NCBI RefSeq assembly: GCF_009709555.1 | Contig: NZ_WJBG01000248.1 | Location: forward strand, 25,620-89,619 | DNA: 64,000 bases | DNA from: Streptomyces blattellae | GTDB taxonomy: Bacteria; Actinomycetota; Actinomycetes; Streptomycetales; Streptomycetaceae | Direction: 5' to 3' | Position numbers and translations under genes: made by a program | The notes under the pieces: generated by a model | Told to the model about the DNA's origin: nothing | Database searches by the model: none | What the model saw: the letters and a program-made list of their open reading frames with translations, nothing else | Shown: positions 7,938-17,300 of the stretch, piece after piece | Position numbering within the stretch: position 1 is the first letter of the stretch | How the letters are laid out: each line of letters begins with the position of its first letter

Positions 7938-8879
7938 CTACTTCGCCGAGTGTGGGCTCAACTGCGGTGGGGCGGAACTCATTCGGTCGCAGGCGTCTAC
8001 GAGCGACTGCTCGACCTCGTCCAGCGGGCGGTCCGCGGCTGCCGCCTTGGCGATCGCGCGGGCGGCGGTGTGGACGGTGAGGGCGCGGGCGGGGACGTCC
8101 AGGGCCGGCCAGGGGTCGCCCTCGGCGGGGACGGCGGGGCCGCGGGCCGCGCGGTAGGCGGCCAGGAAGCGGGTCCATTCCCCGGCTGGGAGCAGGCCGC
8201 AGGCGTACCAGGACGCGGGGCGGGCGAGGTCCCAGGCGGGTATGCCGGTGCCGAGGTCGTCGACGTCGATGAGTCGCCAGGGGCCGTCCGGGGCGGGGTG
8301 GCGGACGAGTTGGCCGAGGTGGAAGTCGCCGTGGCAGAGGGTGGTGGTGTCCGGCATGGCGGTCTCGGCGCGGGCCCAGGCGGGCAGCACGGTCCACGCC
8401 CGCAGGACGGGGGGCGCGGCCGGGTGCGGGGCGAGGGCGCGGAGGCGGGCGACGGAGTGGGCCGCCTTGGCGGGGCCGCGCATGGGGGGCAGGGCGGCGG
8501 GCGCGGGGGTCTCGTGGAGGCGGGCGAGGAGGGTGGCGGCGGCTTCCCAGGGGGCGGTGTCGGGGTTCTCCGGGTCTACGGGGGTGCCGTACGGCCAGAA
8601 CGTCACGACACGGCCGTGGAGTGTGACCGGAGCCTGTGTGAGTGGGGGCAGCAGGACGTCCGGGAGGTGGGTGGCGACGGTGAGGCGGGCGGTGAGGTCG
8701 GTGGGGGTGGCGTCGGGGGCGTGCGCCTTGGCGACGGTGTCCTCGTGCCGGACGACTGTGGCGTCGGAGCGGTCGGCGAGGGTGACGGCACCCACTCCGC
8801 AAGGGCAGGCAGGGGTACGGGCGTGGGCGGCGGCCCTCGCCTTCGCGGTGAGGGCGGGGAGGAGGGGGTTGGCGGTCAC
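7938..8879 (-). CDS. Aminoglycoside phosphotransferase-family kinase
   Basis: 313 residues with the APH/choline-kinase fold. The N-lobe is degenerate. The catalytic loop is LCHGDFHLGQLV (HGD Asp as base, with Q where most members have N), followed by the metal-binding LIDVDDLGTG. Both lie in the second half, as usual. Chromosomal single copies like this are usually small-molecule kinases of unknown substrate rather than resistance genes. The GTG at 8879 follows AAAGGG at 6 bp. The composition is extremely GC-rich, which produces long antisense open frames. Confidence 0.85.
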   Translation of the reverse strand: MTANPLLPALTAKARAAAHARTPACPCGVGAVTLADRSDATVVRHEDTVAKAHAPDATPTDLTARLTVATHLPDVLLPPLTQAPVTLHGRVVTFWPYGTPVDPENPDTAPWEAAATLLARLHETPAPAALPPMRGPAKAAHSVARLRALAPHPAAPPVLRAWTVLPAWARAETAMPDTTTLCHGDFHLGQLVRHPAPDGPWRLIDVDDLGTGIPAWDLARPASWYACGLLPAGEWTRFLAAYRAARGPAVPAEGDPWPALDVPARALTVHTAARAIAKAAAADRPLDEVEQSLVDACDRMSSAPPQLSPHSAK

Positions 8880-9318
8880 GAGGCCCTTTGCGTGTGCGGG
8901 TGGGAGGTCTGGTGGCGAGCGTACGGAGGGCTTGGCGGCCGGGGTGTTGCGGGGCCGGTACTCGGGTATGACGGGGCCGGTACTCGGGTGGGCGTGGACT
9001 GTGCCGACGGGGTGCCCGGCGTGGGGCTGGGCGGGGGCGGGTCACGCGGCCCGGCGCCAGCGGGGTGCCGCCTGCGCCCACCCTCCCCCATCGCCCCAGG
9101 CGGCACGCGTGCCCGCAGCTTGGCCGGACGGTAGCCCTCCGCCGGACGGCGTCGCATCGACGTCCGGATGGTGTGCGCCCCGGCGTGCGCCCCGGCCACG
9201 CGTGAGCCGGAGTCAGCCGCGTTGCCCCTCGCACCGCAACCATCGATTGAGATACCACGACGGCGAGGAACCACGTCCGCGAGAGCGGCGCCGGCTCAGG
9301 CGCAACGGCCAGCACAGC
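8880..9318. other. Gene-free spacer with a palindromic repeat
   Basis: No protein-like frame. Two tandem near-copies of GGGGCCGGTACTCGGGT occur at about 8951-8995, and the dispersed palindromic element at 9066-9120 lies inside. It separates the APH gene from the small membrane gene at 9440-9649. Confidence 0.5.
9066..9120. repeat. Dispersed palindromic element, copy A
   Basis: TGCCGCCTG at 9066-9074 is the exact inverse of CAGGCGGCA at 9097-9105. The loop starts CGCCCACC and GTGCCCGCAGCT follows the right arm. The same arrangement recurs at 42127-42177, with a decayed relative near 14.1 kb. Confidence 0.6.
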
Positions 9319-9352
9319 AATGCCGGCGCAGCTCCCCAGCTGCGCCGGCATT
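9319..9352 (-). terminator. Hairpin terminator behind the small membrane gene
   Basis: A perfect 15-bp stem (AATGCCGGCGCAGCT and its complement) and a CCCC loop. It is placed 88 bp past the stop of the minus-strand gene at 9440-9649. Confidence 0.75.
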
Positions 9353-9439
9353 TGTGCCGTCCGCCGCACCCCCGTCCCCACGGGGTTTCATGGGTGGATG
9401 TCCCCGCCCGGACCGCTCTTCCGGGCCTGGGGTCGCCGC

Positions 9440-9649
9440 TCAGCGCCCCAGCATCACGCCCACGGACGACGCCTGTGTGGTCACTGTCTCCCAGCCGTCG
9501 AAGACGACCAGGAGCAGGACCGCCAGGGGAAGGGCCATCGCCGTTGCCACCAAGGGGTGGCGGCGGCCCTGGCGGCGGGGGTGGGACGCGGCGCTGTATG
9601 CCCTGCTTCCCTGCGTGCGGATCATCGTCCGCGGTGCCGTCTGGGCCAT
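9440..9649 (-). CDS. Small membrane protein (69 aa)
   Basis: Start ATG 9649, strongly marked by AGGAGAGGG at 4-5 bp. Residues 1-35 are polar and basic (TMIRTQGSRA, HPRRQGRRH). Residues 36-52 form one hydrophobic helix (VATAMALPLAVLLLVVF), and a short polar tail follows. Topology is likely inside-to-outside with the basic end in the cytoplasm. I recall a small membrane protein in this position in related genomes, but no function is known. It is an isolated transcription unit with its own terminator. Confidence 0.8.
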   Translation of the reverse strand: MAQTAPRTMIRTQGSRAYSAASHPRRQGRRHPLVATAMALPLAVLLLVVFDGWETVTTQASSVGVMLGR

Positions 9650-10357
9650 GGTCCCTCTCCTGACCGAACTCAGTTGTCGTTGGCAGCGGCGGGTGTCTGA
9701 CCTCGGGGGACGAGTGCTGCACCCGCCGCTTGACTTCAAATCTAAGGGCGCGGCGGGCTGGGGGCGTCATGCCCTCGTACCGATTGCCGGGCCTCCCGGA
9801 GGATGAGCGGTTCCCGGTGGAGTACTCCCCAGGGTGGAGACGGAGTCGCGGGCCTCGGGGTCTCCCCGGAGGGGGTGCCCGCCGTGTCATGACTTTTCCG
9901 AGCTGTCCGCCCGGGGTGTCGGCTGTCCTACCAGCGCCAGAACCCGGTTGGCCATGAACCGGGCCGTGCGCACCACAGCCCCTCCCCCACTTGCCTAAAG
10001 GGCCTGGGGAACCCCCACCGGGTGACTTCGCTCACTTCCACGGCACCCCGGCGCACCGCGGTCTCCACTCGGCGGCCCGCCCTGCTCGCCACCGCCTCGT
10101 CTGTGCACGTCGTGTCCCCGGCGTCCACGACGATCTCCACGCGATCGCCCTTCACGGGTTCAATCGCCCTTCTGTGACGGGTTGTTGGCATCTGTACGCT
10201 CCCGAAGTCCGCCTGCCCGCACGTTCCCTGACCACCTTTCAAGTCTCCCACCCGGCACTGACAATCCATCGGGCCGAGAGGGCGCGGCCTCTGCGCGCAG
10301 GCGGCCGCGGAAACGTAAGCTGTGCGACGTCACAGGGACCGGGCAGCGGGGATGAAC
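9650..10357. other. Intergenic region upstream of the kinase gene
   Basis: About 700 bp without a believable gene. All frames are Arg/Pro/Gly-rich and none combines a start with a ribosome site. It must hold divergent promoters for the small membrane gene and the kinase. I could not pick a convincing -35/-10 pair. Confidence 0.45.
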
Positions 10358-11788
10358 ATGGCGATGATGCGCCTGAGGCGCGAGGACCCGCGCGTCGTCG
10401 GCTCATTCAGACTTCACAGACGGCTCGGCGCGGGTGGGATGGGCGTGGTCTACCTGGGCTCTGACAAGAAGGGGCAGCGGGTCGCGCTCAAGGTCATCCG
10501 ACCGGATCTGGCGGAGGACCAGGAGTTCCGGTCGCGGTTCGCGCGCGAGGTGTCGGCGGCCCGGCGGATCCGGGGCGGCTGCACCGCCCGGCTGGTCGCG
10601 GCGGATCTCGACGCCGAACGTCCCTGGTTCGCCACGCAGTACGTACCCGGCCCCTCCCTGCACGACAAGGTCGCCGGCGAGGGGGCGCTGATTGCCGCCG
10701 ATGTCGCCGCCGTCGGGGCCGCCCTGTCCGAGGGCCTGGTCGCCGTGCACGAGGCCGGGGTCGTGCACCGGGACCTGAAGCCGTCCAACATCCTGCTGTC
10801 CCCGAAGGGGCCGCGGATCATCGACTTCGGCATCGCCTGGGCGACCGGCGCCTCCACCCTCACCCACGTCGGCACGGCCGTCGGCTCGCCCGGCTTCCTC
10901 GCCCCCGAGCAGGTGCGTGGCGCCGCGGTGACGCCCGCCACGGACGTGTTCTCCCTCGGCGCGACGCTGGCGTACGCCTCCATGGGCGACTCGCCCTTCG
11001 GGCACGGCAGTTCCGAAGTGATGCTGTACCGGGTGGTGCACGAGGAGCCGCAACTGCGCGGCGTTCCCGACGCGCTCGCCCCCCTCGTGCGGGCCTGTCT
11101 CGCCAAGGACCCCGAGGAACGCCCCAGCACTCTCCAGCTGTCGCTGCGGCTGAAGGAGATCGCGGCCCGCGAGGCACAGGGGTTCGCCGAGGCGCGTCCA
11201 CCCGCGCCCCGCTCCGGGGACGCGGACCGGCCCACCGGGCGGCTCGCCGAGACCTACCCCGAGCGCGGCCTCCTGCGGCGCCCTCAGGGTCAGCCCGGCC
11301 AGCCCGGACTGCCGCCGGGCACGCAGAGCGGACCGCCCGCGCCCCGGGGATCCGCCTCCGGGCCGCGCGGCCCTGTCACCGGGCGGAACACGGCGCCGTC
11401 GTCCCGGAACGGGATTCCGCAGCGGGGCGCCGGCACTCCCCGCGGTGCCAACGCCTCACGCGGCGGCGGCACGTCGGCCCCCCGGCAGGGGAGTCCGCGG
11501 ACCATGCCCGCGGCACGGAACTCGACGCGCTCGGGCAACGGCAGCAGACCAGCGCCGCGAGGCGCGGGCGGTGGCAGCGGTCGTCCCGTTCCCCGGACCA
11601 CGGGCGCCGGGCGACGGCCCGCCAATCCGCGGCTGCTGCGGCAGCGGCTGTTCGTGTTCGTCGTCGTGACCCTGCTGGTCGCGCTCGGCATCGCGGCGGC
11701 CCAGGGCTGCCAGGGACCCTCGCGGGGGCTCGGCGGTGACCGGGACGTTCGTACGACAGCAGGAGCGGGTGGCCGTACCACCGCATGA
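10358..11788 (+). CDS. Membrane-anchored Hanks-type Ser/Thr protein kinase
   Basis: 476 residues. The kinase domain spans about 15-280: glycine loop GAGGMGVVYLG (24-34), catalytic Lys in VALKVI (K45), HRDLKPSN (137-144), DFG (156-158) and GSPGFLAPEQ. A 150-residue Pro/Gly/Arg/Ser-rich disordered linker follows. One membrane helix (LFVFVVVTLLVALGIAAAQ, about 428-446) and a 30-residue outer tail end the protein, with no PASTA or sensor domain. The start is ambiguous among in-frame ATGs at 10352 and 10358; 10358 gives GGGGA at about 6 bp. It converges on the methyltransferase gene across a shared hairpin. Confidence 0.92.
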   Translation: MAMMRLRREDPRVVGSFRLHRRLGAGGMGVVYLGSDKKGQRVALKVIRPDLAEDQEFRSRFAREVSAARRIRGGCTARLVAADLDAERPWFATQYVPGPSLHDKVAGEGALIAADVAAVGAALSEGLVAVHEAGVVHRDLKPSNILLSPKGPRIIDFGIAWATGASTLTHVGTAVGSPGFLAPEQVRGAAVTPATDVFSLGATLAYASMGDSPFGHGSSEVMLYRVVHEEPQLRGVPDALAPLVRACLAKDPEERPSTLQLSLRLKEIAAREAQGFAEARPPAPRSGDADRPTGRLAETYPERGLLRRPQGQPGQPGLPPGTQSGPPAPRGSASGPRGPVTGRNTAPSSRNGIPQRGAGTPRGANASRGGGTSAPRQGSPRTMPAARNSTRSGNGSRPAPRGAGGGSGRPVPRTTGAGRRPANPRLLRQRLFVFVVVTLLVALGIAAAQGCQGPSRGLGGDRDVRTTAGAGGRTTA

Positions 11789-11828
11789 GCCGTCGTCGTC
11801 GGACGGGCGGCAGGTTGCGGGCGGCTCC

Positions 11829-11871
11829 AGGTCCTGATCCAGGCCCTGGAGCAGGACCTGGATCAGGACCT
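11829..11871. terminator. Bidirectional hairpin between convergent genes
   Basis: The arms at 11829-11843 (AGGTCCTGATCCAGG) and 11857-11871 are exact complements with a 13-nt loop. The right arm overlaps the stop codon of the methyltransferase gene, so the hairpin begins inside that coding end. Confidence 0.75.
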
Positions 11872-12688
11872 AGAGCTGAGGGCGGCCCGTGGCCACGGCG
11901 TAGAAGGCGACCGCGGCCGCCGCTCCCACGTTGAGGGAGTCCACGTCGTGGGACATGGGGATGCGGACCCATTCGTCGGCGGCGACCAGGGCCTGGGTGG
12001 ACAGGCCGTCGCCCTCGGCGCCGAGCATCAGGGCCACCCGGTCCATGCGGTGCGGCGCGGCCTCGTCGAGGGTCTTGGCCTTCTCGTCCGGGGTGAGGGC
12101 GAGGAGGGTGAAGCCGGCCTCGCGGACCGACTCCAGGCCCTTGGGCCAGGTGTCCAGGCGGGCGTAAGGCACCGAGAAGACGGCGCCCATCGAGACCTTC
12201 ACGCTGCGGCGGTACAGCGGGTCCGCGCAGTCCGGGGAGAGCAGCACGGCGTCCATGCCGAGGGCCGCGGCGGAGCGGAAGATCGCGCCGGTGTTGGTGT
12301 GGTCGTTGACGGACTCCATGACCGCCACCCGGCGTGCGGTCTGCAGGAGTTCGGTCGCCGTGGGCAGCGGCTTGCGCTGCATGGAGGCGAGCGCGCCGCG
12401 GTGCACGTGGTAACCGGTGACCTGCTCGGCGAGTTCCGGGCTGACCGCGTAGACGGGAGCGGGGAGTTCGTCGATGACATCGCGCATGACGTCGACCCAC
12501 TTGGCGGAGAGCAGCATCGAACGCATCTCGTAGCCCGCGTCCTTCGCCCGCCGGATGACCTTCTCGCCCTCGGCGATGAACAGGCCTTCGGCGGGTTCGC
12601 GCTTACGGCGCAGCTCTACGTCGGTCAGGCCCGTGTAGTCGTGCAGGCGCGGGTCGTCGGGATCCTCGACGGTGATGAGATCGGCCAC
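11870..12688 (-). CDS. SpoU/TrmH-family RNA 2'-O-methyltransferase
   Basis: 272 residues. The N-terminal substrate-binding region (to about 110) contains FIAEGEKVIRRA, which is typical of SpoU_sub_bind. The SPOUT domain follows with motif 1 NDHTNTGAIFRSAAALG, motif 2 LMLGAEGDGLS and motif 3 IPMSHDVDSLNVGAAAAVAFY. It methylates a ribose in rRNA or tRNA; the target nucleotide cannot be read from sequence. The start is GTG 12688 with a weak AAGGCAG upstream. It lies 64 bp downstream of the CysG-like gene on the same strand. Confidence 0.92.
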   Translation of the reverse strand: MADLITVEDPDDPRLHDYTGLTDVELRRKREPAEGLFIAEGEKVIRRAKDAGYEMRSMLLSAKWVDVMRDVIDELPAPVYAVSPELAEQVTGYHVHRGALASMQRKPLPTATELLQTARRVAVMESVNDHTNTGAIFRSAAALGMDAVLLSPDCADPLYRRSVKVSMGAVFSVPYARLDTWPKGLESVREAGFTLLALTPDEKAKTLDEAAPHRMDRVALMLGAEGDGLSTQALVAADEWVRIPMSHDVDSLNVGAAAAVAFYAVATGRPQL

Positions 12689-12752
12689 AGGGTGATACTG
12701 CCTTGTCGTACGTGCGGTGCCAACGGCTCGGGACGGGTTCTGTTACCCCGGG

Positions 12753-13985
12753 TTACGCGGGCGGGTGCGGGCCCACCTTGACCACCTCGCCGATGACGAT
12801 CACCGCCGGCGGTTTCACCTCGTGGGTCAGCACCGTCTCGCCCGCCGTCGCGAGGGTCGCGTCCACCCGGCGCTGGGCGGCCATCGTGCCCTCCTGGATC
12901 AGGGCGACCGGCGTGTCCGGGGACTTGCCGTGGGCGATGAGCGTCTCGGCGACCTTCCCGATCGTGGCGACGCCCATGAGGACCACCAGCGTGCCGGTCA
13001 GCCGGGCGAGGGACGGCCAGTCGACCAGGGAGCGCTCGTCGTCGGGCGCGATGTGACCGCTGACCACCGTGAACTCGTGGGCCACGCCCCGGTGGGTGAC
13101 CGGGATGCCGGCGGCGCCCGGGACCGAGATCGAGCTGGAGATGCCGGGCACGACCGTGCACGGGACGCCGGCCTCGGCCAGCGCCTGGACCTCCTCCATG
13201 CCGCGTCCGTACACGAAGGGGTCGCCGCCCTTGAGACGTACGACCGACTTGCCTTCCTTGGCGTGCTCGATCAGCGCGTTGTTGATGGCCTCCTGGGCCA
13301 TGAACCGGCCGTACGGCAGCTTCGCCGCGTCGATCACCTCGACCGTCGGGGGCAGCTCCGCGAGCAGATCGCGGGGGCCCAGGTGATCGGTGATGACCAC
13401 GTCGGCCTCGGCGAGGAGGCGGCGGCCCCGGACGGTGATCAGGTCCGGGTCGCCGGGGCCGCCGCCGACCAGGGCGACGCCGGGAGTGCGGGTGCGGTGG
13501 TGGGGGGCGACGAGGCTGCCGTCGCGGAGGCCTTCGACGACCGCGTCACGGACGGCGGCGGTGTGGCGGGGGTCGCGGGACTTGGTGTCGGTGGTGAGGA
13601 TCGCGACGGTGACGCCCTCGCTGTGGCCGGTGGCGGGAGTCCAGGCCGTCGCCTGATCCGCGTCGTCGGAGCGGACGCACCAGACGCGGTGGCGCTCCGC
13701 TTCCGCCGAGGCGCTTTCGTTGGCCTCGTGGTCGCTGGTGGCGATGAGGGCGTACCAGGCGTCGGCGAGGTCGCCGTCGGCATACGGGCGCTTGTGCCAG
13801 GTGATCTCGCCGGCGTCCGCCATCGCCTCGACCGAGGGGGTCGCTTCGGGGGATACGAGGAGGATGTCGGCGCCGGCCGCGATGAGGGCGGGGAGACGGC
13901 GCTGGGCGACCTGGCCGCCACCGAGGACGACGACCCGGCGGCCGGTGAGGCGGAGGCCTACGGGGTAGGCGGGGTGTTCGGCCAT
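12753..13985 (-). CDS. cobA: Uroporphyrinogen-III C-methyltransferase / precorrin-2 dehydrogenase (CysG-like)
   Basis: 410 residues, two enzymes in one chain. Residues 1-150 are the NAD-binding precorrin-2 oxidase part (VVVLGGGQVAQRRL). Residues 165-410 are the SAM-dependent methyltransferase: VGGGPGDPDLITVRG, LPYGRFMAQEAINN, RLKGGDPFVYGRG, VVPGISS, PVTHRG and LMGV. It makes precorrin-2 and then sirohydrochlorin for siroheme and cobalamin. A linker replaces the central ferrochelatase domain of full-length CysG. The ATG at 13985 has GAGGAG about 10 bp upstream. It is the downstream partner of the cobT fusion. Confidence 0.9.
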   Translation of the reverse strand: MAEHPAYPVGLRLTGRRVVVLGGGQVAQRRLPALIAAGADILLVSPEATPSVEAMADAGEITWHKRPYADGDLADAWYALIATSDHEANESASAEAERHRVWCVRSDDADQATAWTPATGHSEGVTVAILTTDTKSRDPRHTAAVRDAVVEGLRDGSLVAPHHRTRTPGVALVGGGPGDPDLITVRGRRLLAEADVVITDHLGPRDLLAELPPTVEVIDAAKLPYGRFMAQEAINNALIEHAKEGKSVVRLKGGDPFVYGRGMEEVQALAEAGVPCTVVPGISSSISVPGAAGIPVTHRGVAHEFTVVSGHIAPDDERSLVDWPSLARLTGTLVVLMGVATIGKVAETLIAHGKSPDTPVALIQEGTMAAQRRVDATLATAGETVLTHEVKPPAVIVIGEVVKVGPHPPA

Positions 13986-14301
13986 GAGGGTGCGGCTCCT
14001 CTTTACGGCGGTGCGGTGGCCCTGACGTGCGGATTTTACGGGGCGGGCGGGTGTGGCGGGTCAGGTGTCCGGTGGTTGGGCTTCGTCGCCGGGTGCGGGT
14101 GCGTGGGTCCGTGCCCACCCGTGCCGCCCTGCGGAACGACTGCCCACAGGCCCACGGGCGGCTGCCCGGAGGCCCACGGGCGGCTGCCCGGAGGCTCAGG
14201 GCGGGCCGGCAACGGGCCCAGGGTGCTGGACCGCGGGCCCTCCCGTCGTCCCGCAGCCCCTCCCTCCCGCCGTCCTGCGGGATCTCCCCGTTCAGGAACC
14301 G
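13986..14301. other. Spacer between cysG-like and cobT genes
   Basis: No gene. It holds a decayed relative of the palindromic element (CCCACCCGTGCCGCCC near 14117-14132) and the 22-bp tandem repeat at 14149-14192. I looked for cobalamin-riboswitch boxes here and saw none. Confidence 0.5.
14149..14192. repeat. 22-bp tandem repeat, two identical copies
   Basis: Units at 14149-14170 and 14171-14192 are identical (each starts GGCCCACGGGCGGCTG), followed by a degenerate third start. It lies in the spacer downstream of cobT. Confidence 0.8.
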
Positions 14302-17300
14302 CTACTTCTCGGTTACGCCCGCCGAGTCGAACGTCGCCACCTCGTGCATCGCCCGTGCCGTGCTCTGGACCAGCGGCAGGGCCAGGAGTGCGCCCGTGCC
14401 CTCGCCGAGGCGGAGGTCGAGGTCGACGAGGGGGCGGAGGCCCAGTTTGTTGAGGGCCGCCACGTGGCCGGGTTCGGCGCTGCGGTGGCCGGCGATGCAG
14501 GCGGCCAGGACCTCGGGGGCGATGGCGCGGGCGACCAGGGCGGCGGCGCCGGCGCTGACGCCGTCGAGGATGACCGGGGTGCGGAGGGACGCGCCGCCCA
14601 GCAAGAGGCCGACCATCGCGGCGTGTTCGAAGCCGCCGATGGCGGCGAGGACGCCGATGGGGTCGGCCGGGTCCGGCTGGTGGACCTCGATGGCACGGCG
14701 GACGACCTCGGTCTTGCGGGCCAGGGTCTCGTCGTTGATGCCGGCGCCGCGGCCGGTCACCTCGGCGGGGTCCGTGTCGCTGAAGACCGAGATCAGGGCC
14801 GCCGACGCCGTCGTGTTCGCGACGCCCATCTCGCCGGTGAGGAGCGCCTTGTTGCCGGCCGCCACCAGGTCGCGGGCCGTCTCGATGCCGACCTCGATGG
14901 CCTGCTTGGCCTCCTCGCGGGTCATCGCGGGGCCGGTCGTCATGTCGGACGTACCGGCGCGGACCTTGCGGGGCAGGAGGCCGGGTGTGGCGGGGAGGTC
15001 GGTCGCCACACCCACGTCCACGACGCAGACCTCGGCGCCCACCTGGCCGGCGAAGGCGTTGCAGACCGCGCCGCCGCCGAGGAAGTTGGCGACCATCTGG
15101 GCCGTCACCTCCTGGGGCCAGGGGGTGACTCCTTGCGCGTGCACACCATGGTCGGCCGCGAAGATCGCGACCGCGGCGGGCTCCGGGATCGGCGGCGGGC
15201 ACTGCCGGGACAGGCCGGAGAGCTGGGCGGAGATGATCTCCAGCATGCCGAGGGCGCCCGCGGGTTTCGTCATCCGCTTCTGCCGCTCCCAGGCCTCGCC
15301 GAGCGCCTTGGCGTCGAGCGGTCGGATCTGCGCGACGGTCTCGGCGAGCAGGTCGTGCGGGTCCTCGCCGGGCAGGGCGCGGCGGCCGTACGTCTCCTCG
15401 TGCACGACCCAGGACAGCGGGCGCCGCTTGGACCAGCCCGCCTGCATCAGCTCGGGCTCCTCCGGGAACTCGTCGACGTAGCCCACGCAGAGGTAGGCGA
15501 CGACTTCGAGGTGCTCGGGCAGGCCGAGGGTGCGGACCATCTCGCGCTCGTCGAAGAAGCTGACCCAGCCGACGCCGAGGCCCTCGGCGCGGGCGGCGAG
15601 CCAGAGGTTCTCGACCGCGAGCGCGGAGGAGTACGGCGCCATCTGGGGCTGGGTGTGCCGGCCCAGGGTGTGCCGGCCGCCGCGGGTCGGGTCGGCGGTG
15701 ACGACGATGTTCACCGGGGTGTCGAGGATGGCCTCGATCTTCAGTTCCTTGAACTGCTTCGCCCGGCCCTTGGGCAGCGACTTGGCGTACGCGTCGCGCT
15801 GACGCATGGCCAGCTCGTGCATCGTGCGGCGGGTGTCGGCGGAGCGGATGACCACGAAGTCCCAGGGCTGCGAGTGGCCCACGGAGGGAGCGGTGTGCGC
15901 CGCCTCCAGGACGCGGAGCAGGACCTCGTGCGGGATGGGGTCGCTGCGGAAACCGTTGCGGACGTCGCGGCGTTCGCGCATGACCTTCAGGACGGCCTCG
16001 CGCTCGGTGTCTTCGTAGGCGGGCGCGGCCGGGCCGGTGGGCTCCGGCGCTCCTGGCACTACGGCCGTGCCGTCTTCGAGGTCGGCGGCCCGGGTGTCCA
16101 GATCCTCCGCGTGCTGTACGAGTTCGGGGTCGGGCTCCGCCGCTGCGGGCTCGGCGTCTCCGTCCCGCGGGGCGGGGACGACGACCTGGGGTTCCTGGTG
16201 GTCGTCCACCGGGAGCTGAAGGGCCTCCGGGGGCGTCGGCGCGAGGTGCGGGGTCGTCGGCACCGAGCCCTCCACCGGGACGAACTGGCCCACGGGCTCC
16301 TCGGACACACCGGCGACCGGGAGGGTGACCGTGGCATCGCCCCCGTGGTCGGGGGCGGCGGGCGCCTCGAACTGCGCCTGCTCGTCGACGGGTTCGGCCG
16401 GGGCGACGTCCTCGGCGGCGAGCGGCTGAGCCTCCTCCGCGTCATTCGTCGGCGTGCCTACGGCCATGCCCTGCGCCTGCGCCGCCACGGCGTCCGGCGT
16501 CTCGACGGGGGGCACGTGCGGGGCCGCGTGCTGCGGGCCCTGCGTGTGATGCACGCCGGTGACCGGGTGCTCGTGCCGGGCCGGCGCGGGGCTCTCGACG
16601 TCGGCGGGCCGGAGAGGCTGTGCAGCATCCGGTGCCGCCGGGAAGGGCACGGCGGATTCGGGGGTCTGCGGCTCGGGCGCGGACATGGCCGGGGCGGGAT
16701 CCGACACGGGCTCGGGTACGGCCGGGTCGGGGGCCTGCGGGGTCATGGGGGCGGCGGGATCGGGGGCGTGTGGCGGCTCCGGTACGGCCGCGTCCGGAGC
16801 GTGCGCGGGCTCCGGTACGACGGCTGTTTCCGCGACGGGCACGGCCTCGGGGTCGGGGTCGGGGTCGGGGTCGTTCAGGGTGTCTGCGGCAACGGGGGTC
16901 TGACCGGCGTCCGGGGCTGGGGCGGCGACCTCTGCGGGGTGCCCGGCGTCCGGGGCGGTTACGGTCAGCGGGGCCTGAGCGGCATCCGGGGCAACGCCCG
17001 TGCCGGGCAAGGGGTCCGCTTCGGGAGCGGTTGAAGCCTCGGCCACCTGCCCTGCGCCCGGGATGACGGGGCTGGGGGGCGCCTGCCCTGCATCCGGCAC
17101 CGCGGCACCCTCAGGCGCCTGCCCTGCATCCGGCACCGCGGCACCCTCAGGCACCTGCCCTGCGTCCGGCGCCGAAAGGCCTTCGGCCACCGGACCGGCG
17201 TCGGAACCGGCTTCGGCTTCGGCTTCGCTATCGGCTCCGGCACCGCCCGCGAATCCGGCCCCGGCCCCGGCCCCGGCCCCGGGAGCCTGCCCGCCCTCCG

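Noticed and set aside
8242..9663. Long plus-strand frames opposite the APH gene
   Set aside because: Composition is Arg/Gly/Ala shadow; the minus strand shows kinase motifs in order.
14053..17034. A ~990-codon open frame on the plus strand
   Set aside because: It is the antisense of the low-complexity and BluB parts of the cobT fusion, has Arg/Gly/Val shadow composition, and no ribosome site. GC-rich codon bias opens such frames.
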